From Pseudomonas sp. PH1b (GTDB lineage: Bacteria; Pseudomonadota; Gammaproteobacteria; Pseudomonadales; Pseudomonadaceae): 64,000 nucleotides of DNA. Below, piece by piece: positions 63,332 through 64,000 of this stretch. The notes beneath the pieces are model-generated. The model made no database searches, was not told the DNA's origin, and saw only the letters and a program-made list of their open reading frames with translations. Both the position numbers and the translations under genes were made by a program. Each line of letters opens with the position of its first letter. Position 1 is the first letter of the stretch. The stretch is taken from the NCBI RefSeq assembly GCF_000633395.1, contig NZ_AYMU01000002.1:372001-436000 (forward strand), in the 5' to 3' direction.

Positions 63332-63469
63332 AGTTTTTTCTTGTGGTGTGCCCGAGATGAGGGGATAGAGTTTGTTTCAGCAAGTCGCCGCTTGGGCTGT
63401 TCAAAACCTTCAGAGCATGCTAAAACCTTTGGAGCACTGACCTAGCTGCTTGAAAAAGAAGGGAAAAAT

Positions 63470-63763
63470 ATGACGAAGTCGGAGTTGATCGAACGAATTG
63501 TCACCCATCAAGGGCTGCTGTCATCCAAGGATGTGGAGCTGGCCATCAAGACGATGCTTGAGCAAATGTCGCAGTGTTTGGCTACCGGTGATCGAATTGA
63601 GATCCGAGGATTTGGTAGTTTTTCTTTGCATTATCGTGCTCCACGTGTTGGGCGAAACCCAAAGACTGGTCAATCTGTAAGTTTGGATGGCAAGTTTGTA
63701 CCGCATTTTAAGCCCGGAAAAGAGCTTCGCGATCGTGTCAATGAAGATGATGAAACTCTATGA
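63470..63763 (+). CDS. ihfB: Integration host factor subunit beta
   Basis: A 97-residue HU/IHF-family DNA-bending protein. [10 protein letters not shown] is the family start. [18 protein letters not shown] and GRNPKTG form the DNA-binding arm with its intercalating proline. It pairs with IHF-alpha (not in the window). AGAAGGGA precedes the ATG. The gene has more A/T-rich codon choice than usual for core genes and borders the AT-rich right edge. Confidence 0.96.
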   Translation: MTKSELIERIVTHQGLLSSKDVELAIKTMLEQMSQCLATGDRIEIRGFGSFSLHYRAPRVGRNPKTGQSVSLDGKFVPHFKPGKELRDRVNEDDETL

Positions 63764-64000
63764 TCCCCGTAAAACAGATTTAATACATGATTTTAGATGA
63801 TTGAAATACGTTATTTTCGAGCGAGTTTTTTTCTTTTTTTCAATAGCTGATTTCTTGAATATTCAGTTAGAGGATTGAGAGAATAAGGTCTGATTTTGAT
63901 GTGAGGGGTGACTTATTCTTGAATGTTGTTTTTATAAAAATATAATATATGTTTTAAGATTTATGACCTTTTGCATTTTTTAGAAAATTGGATATTGCCA
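63764..64000. other. AT-rich non-coding edge, probable start of a variable surface-polysaccharide locus
   Basis: From 63781 to 64000 only 58 of 220 bases are G or C by my count (about 26%), far below the rest of the window. No gene is visible. In Pseudomonas the O-antigen cluster commonly starts right after ihfB (established for P. aeruginosa), so this is likely the promoter region of that cluster. Confidence 0.5.

Overview
The window is a piece of a Pseudomonas chromosome, most like the P. fluorescens/protegens group. The evidence is the GC-rich third-position codon use, several Pseudomonas-typical proteins (MupP, DUF3509, RbdA, the fused TyrA-AroA) and gene order that matches several separate blocks of the P. 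aeruginosa PAO1 chromosome (synteny recalled from memory, not searched). About 57 protein genes are supported. There are no rRNA or tRNA genes, CRISPR arrays, insertion sequences or prophages.

Layout. (1) 0-4.1 kb: ureide (urate/allantoin) catabolism with uraD, puuE, uraH and an NCS2 purine permease. The three promoters share a TTGTATACAA-type palindrome. (2) 4.2-7.2 kb: a MarR regulator divergent from a PLP aminotransferase and a glutathione transferase, with two identical-architecture operators between them. (3) 7.3-16.2 kb: folE, an Smr-domain protein, an isochorismatase-like hydrolase, prmB, a GNAT-like tail-anchored protein, an alpha/beta hydrolase, aroC, an MFS transporter and mtnD. The usual mtnB and mtnC partners of mtnD are missing here. 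(4) 16.9-24.9 kb: an acyl-CoA synthetase, an ankyrin protein, small membrane proteins, an LTA-synthase-like membrane sulfatase, an SDR enzyme, a UPF0060 protein and YheU. (5) 24.9-29.8 kb: the three-gene NAGGN osmoprotectant operon. (6) 30-36 kb: mnmC, polyphosphate:AMP phosphotransferase, a thiolase and a DMT transporter. (7) 36-45.6 kb: fumC, a DUF2059 protein, bolA, trhO, a DsbA-like protein, an ABC exporter, the c-di-GMP protein RbdA and a TenA/PqqC-like protein. (8) 45.7-52 kb: a diguanylate cyclase, yciK, mupP, ubiG and an MTA/SAH deaminase, then mtnA on the other strand. (9) 52-63.8 kb: gyrA, serC, pheA, hisC, tyrA-aroA, cmk, rpsA, a small lipoprotein and ihfB, all forward. The last 230 bases drop to roughly 26% G+C, which fits the start of an O-antigen locus.

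How the genes work together. Block 9 is a tightly coupled serine/aromatic/histidine 'supraoperon' leading into ribosomal protein S1, with a strong hairpin plus U-rich tract between cmk and rpsA. Block 5 makes N-acetylglutaminylglutamine amide for osmotic stress. Methionine salvage is represented by a deaminase and mtnA in block 8 and by an orphan mtnD in block 3.

Most of the window is core genome. I did not find a convincing undescribed multi-gene system. The most interesting items are regulatory: the shared ureide operator, the phased MarR operators, perfect inverted repeats in front of several genes, and the rpsA leader hairpin. Others are the gapped methionine-salvage locus, a cysteine-hydrolase homologue whose nucleophile is serine, and an unnamed GNAT-like protein with a coiled coil and tail anchor.
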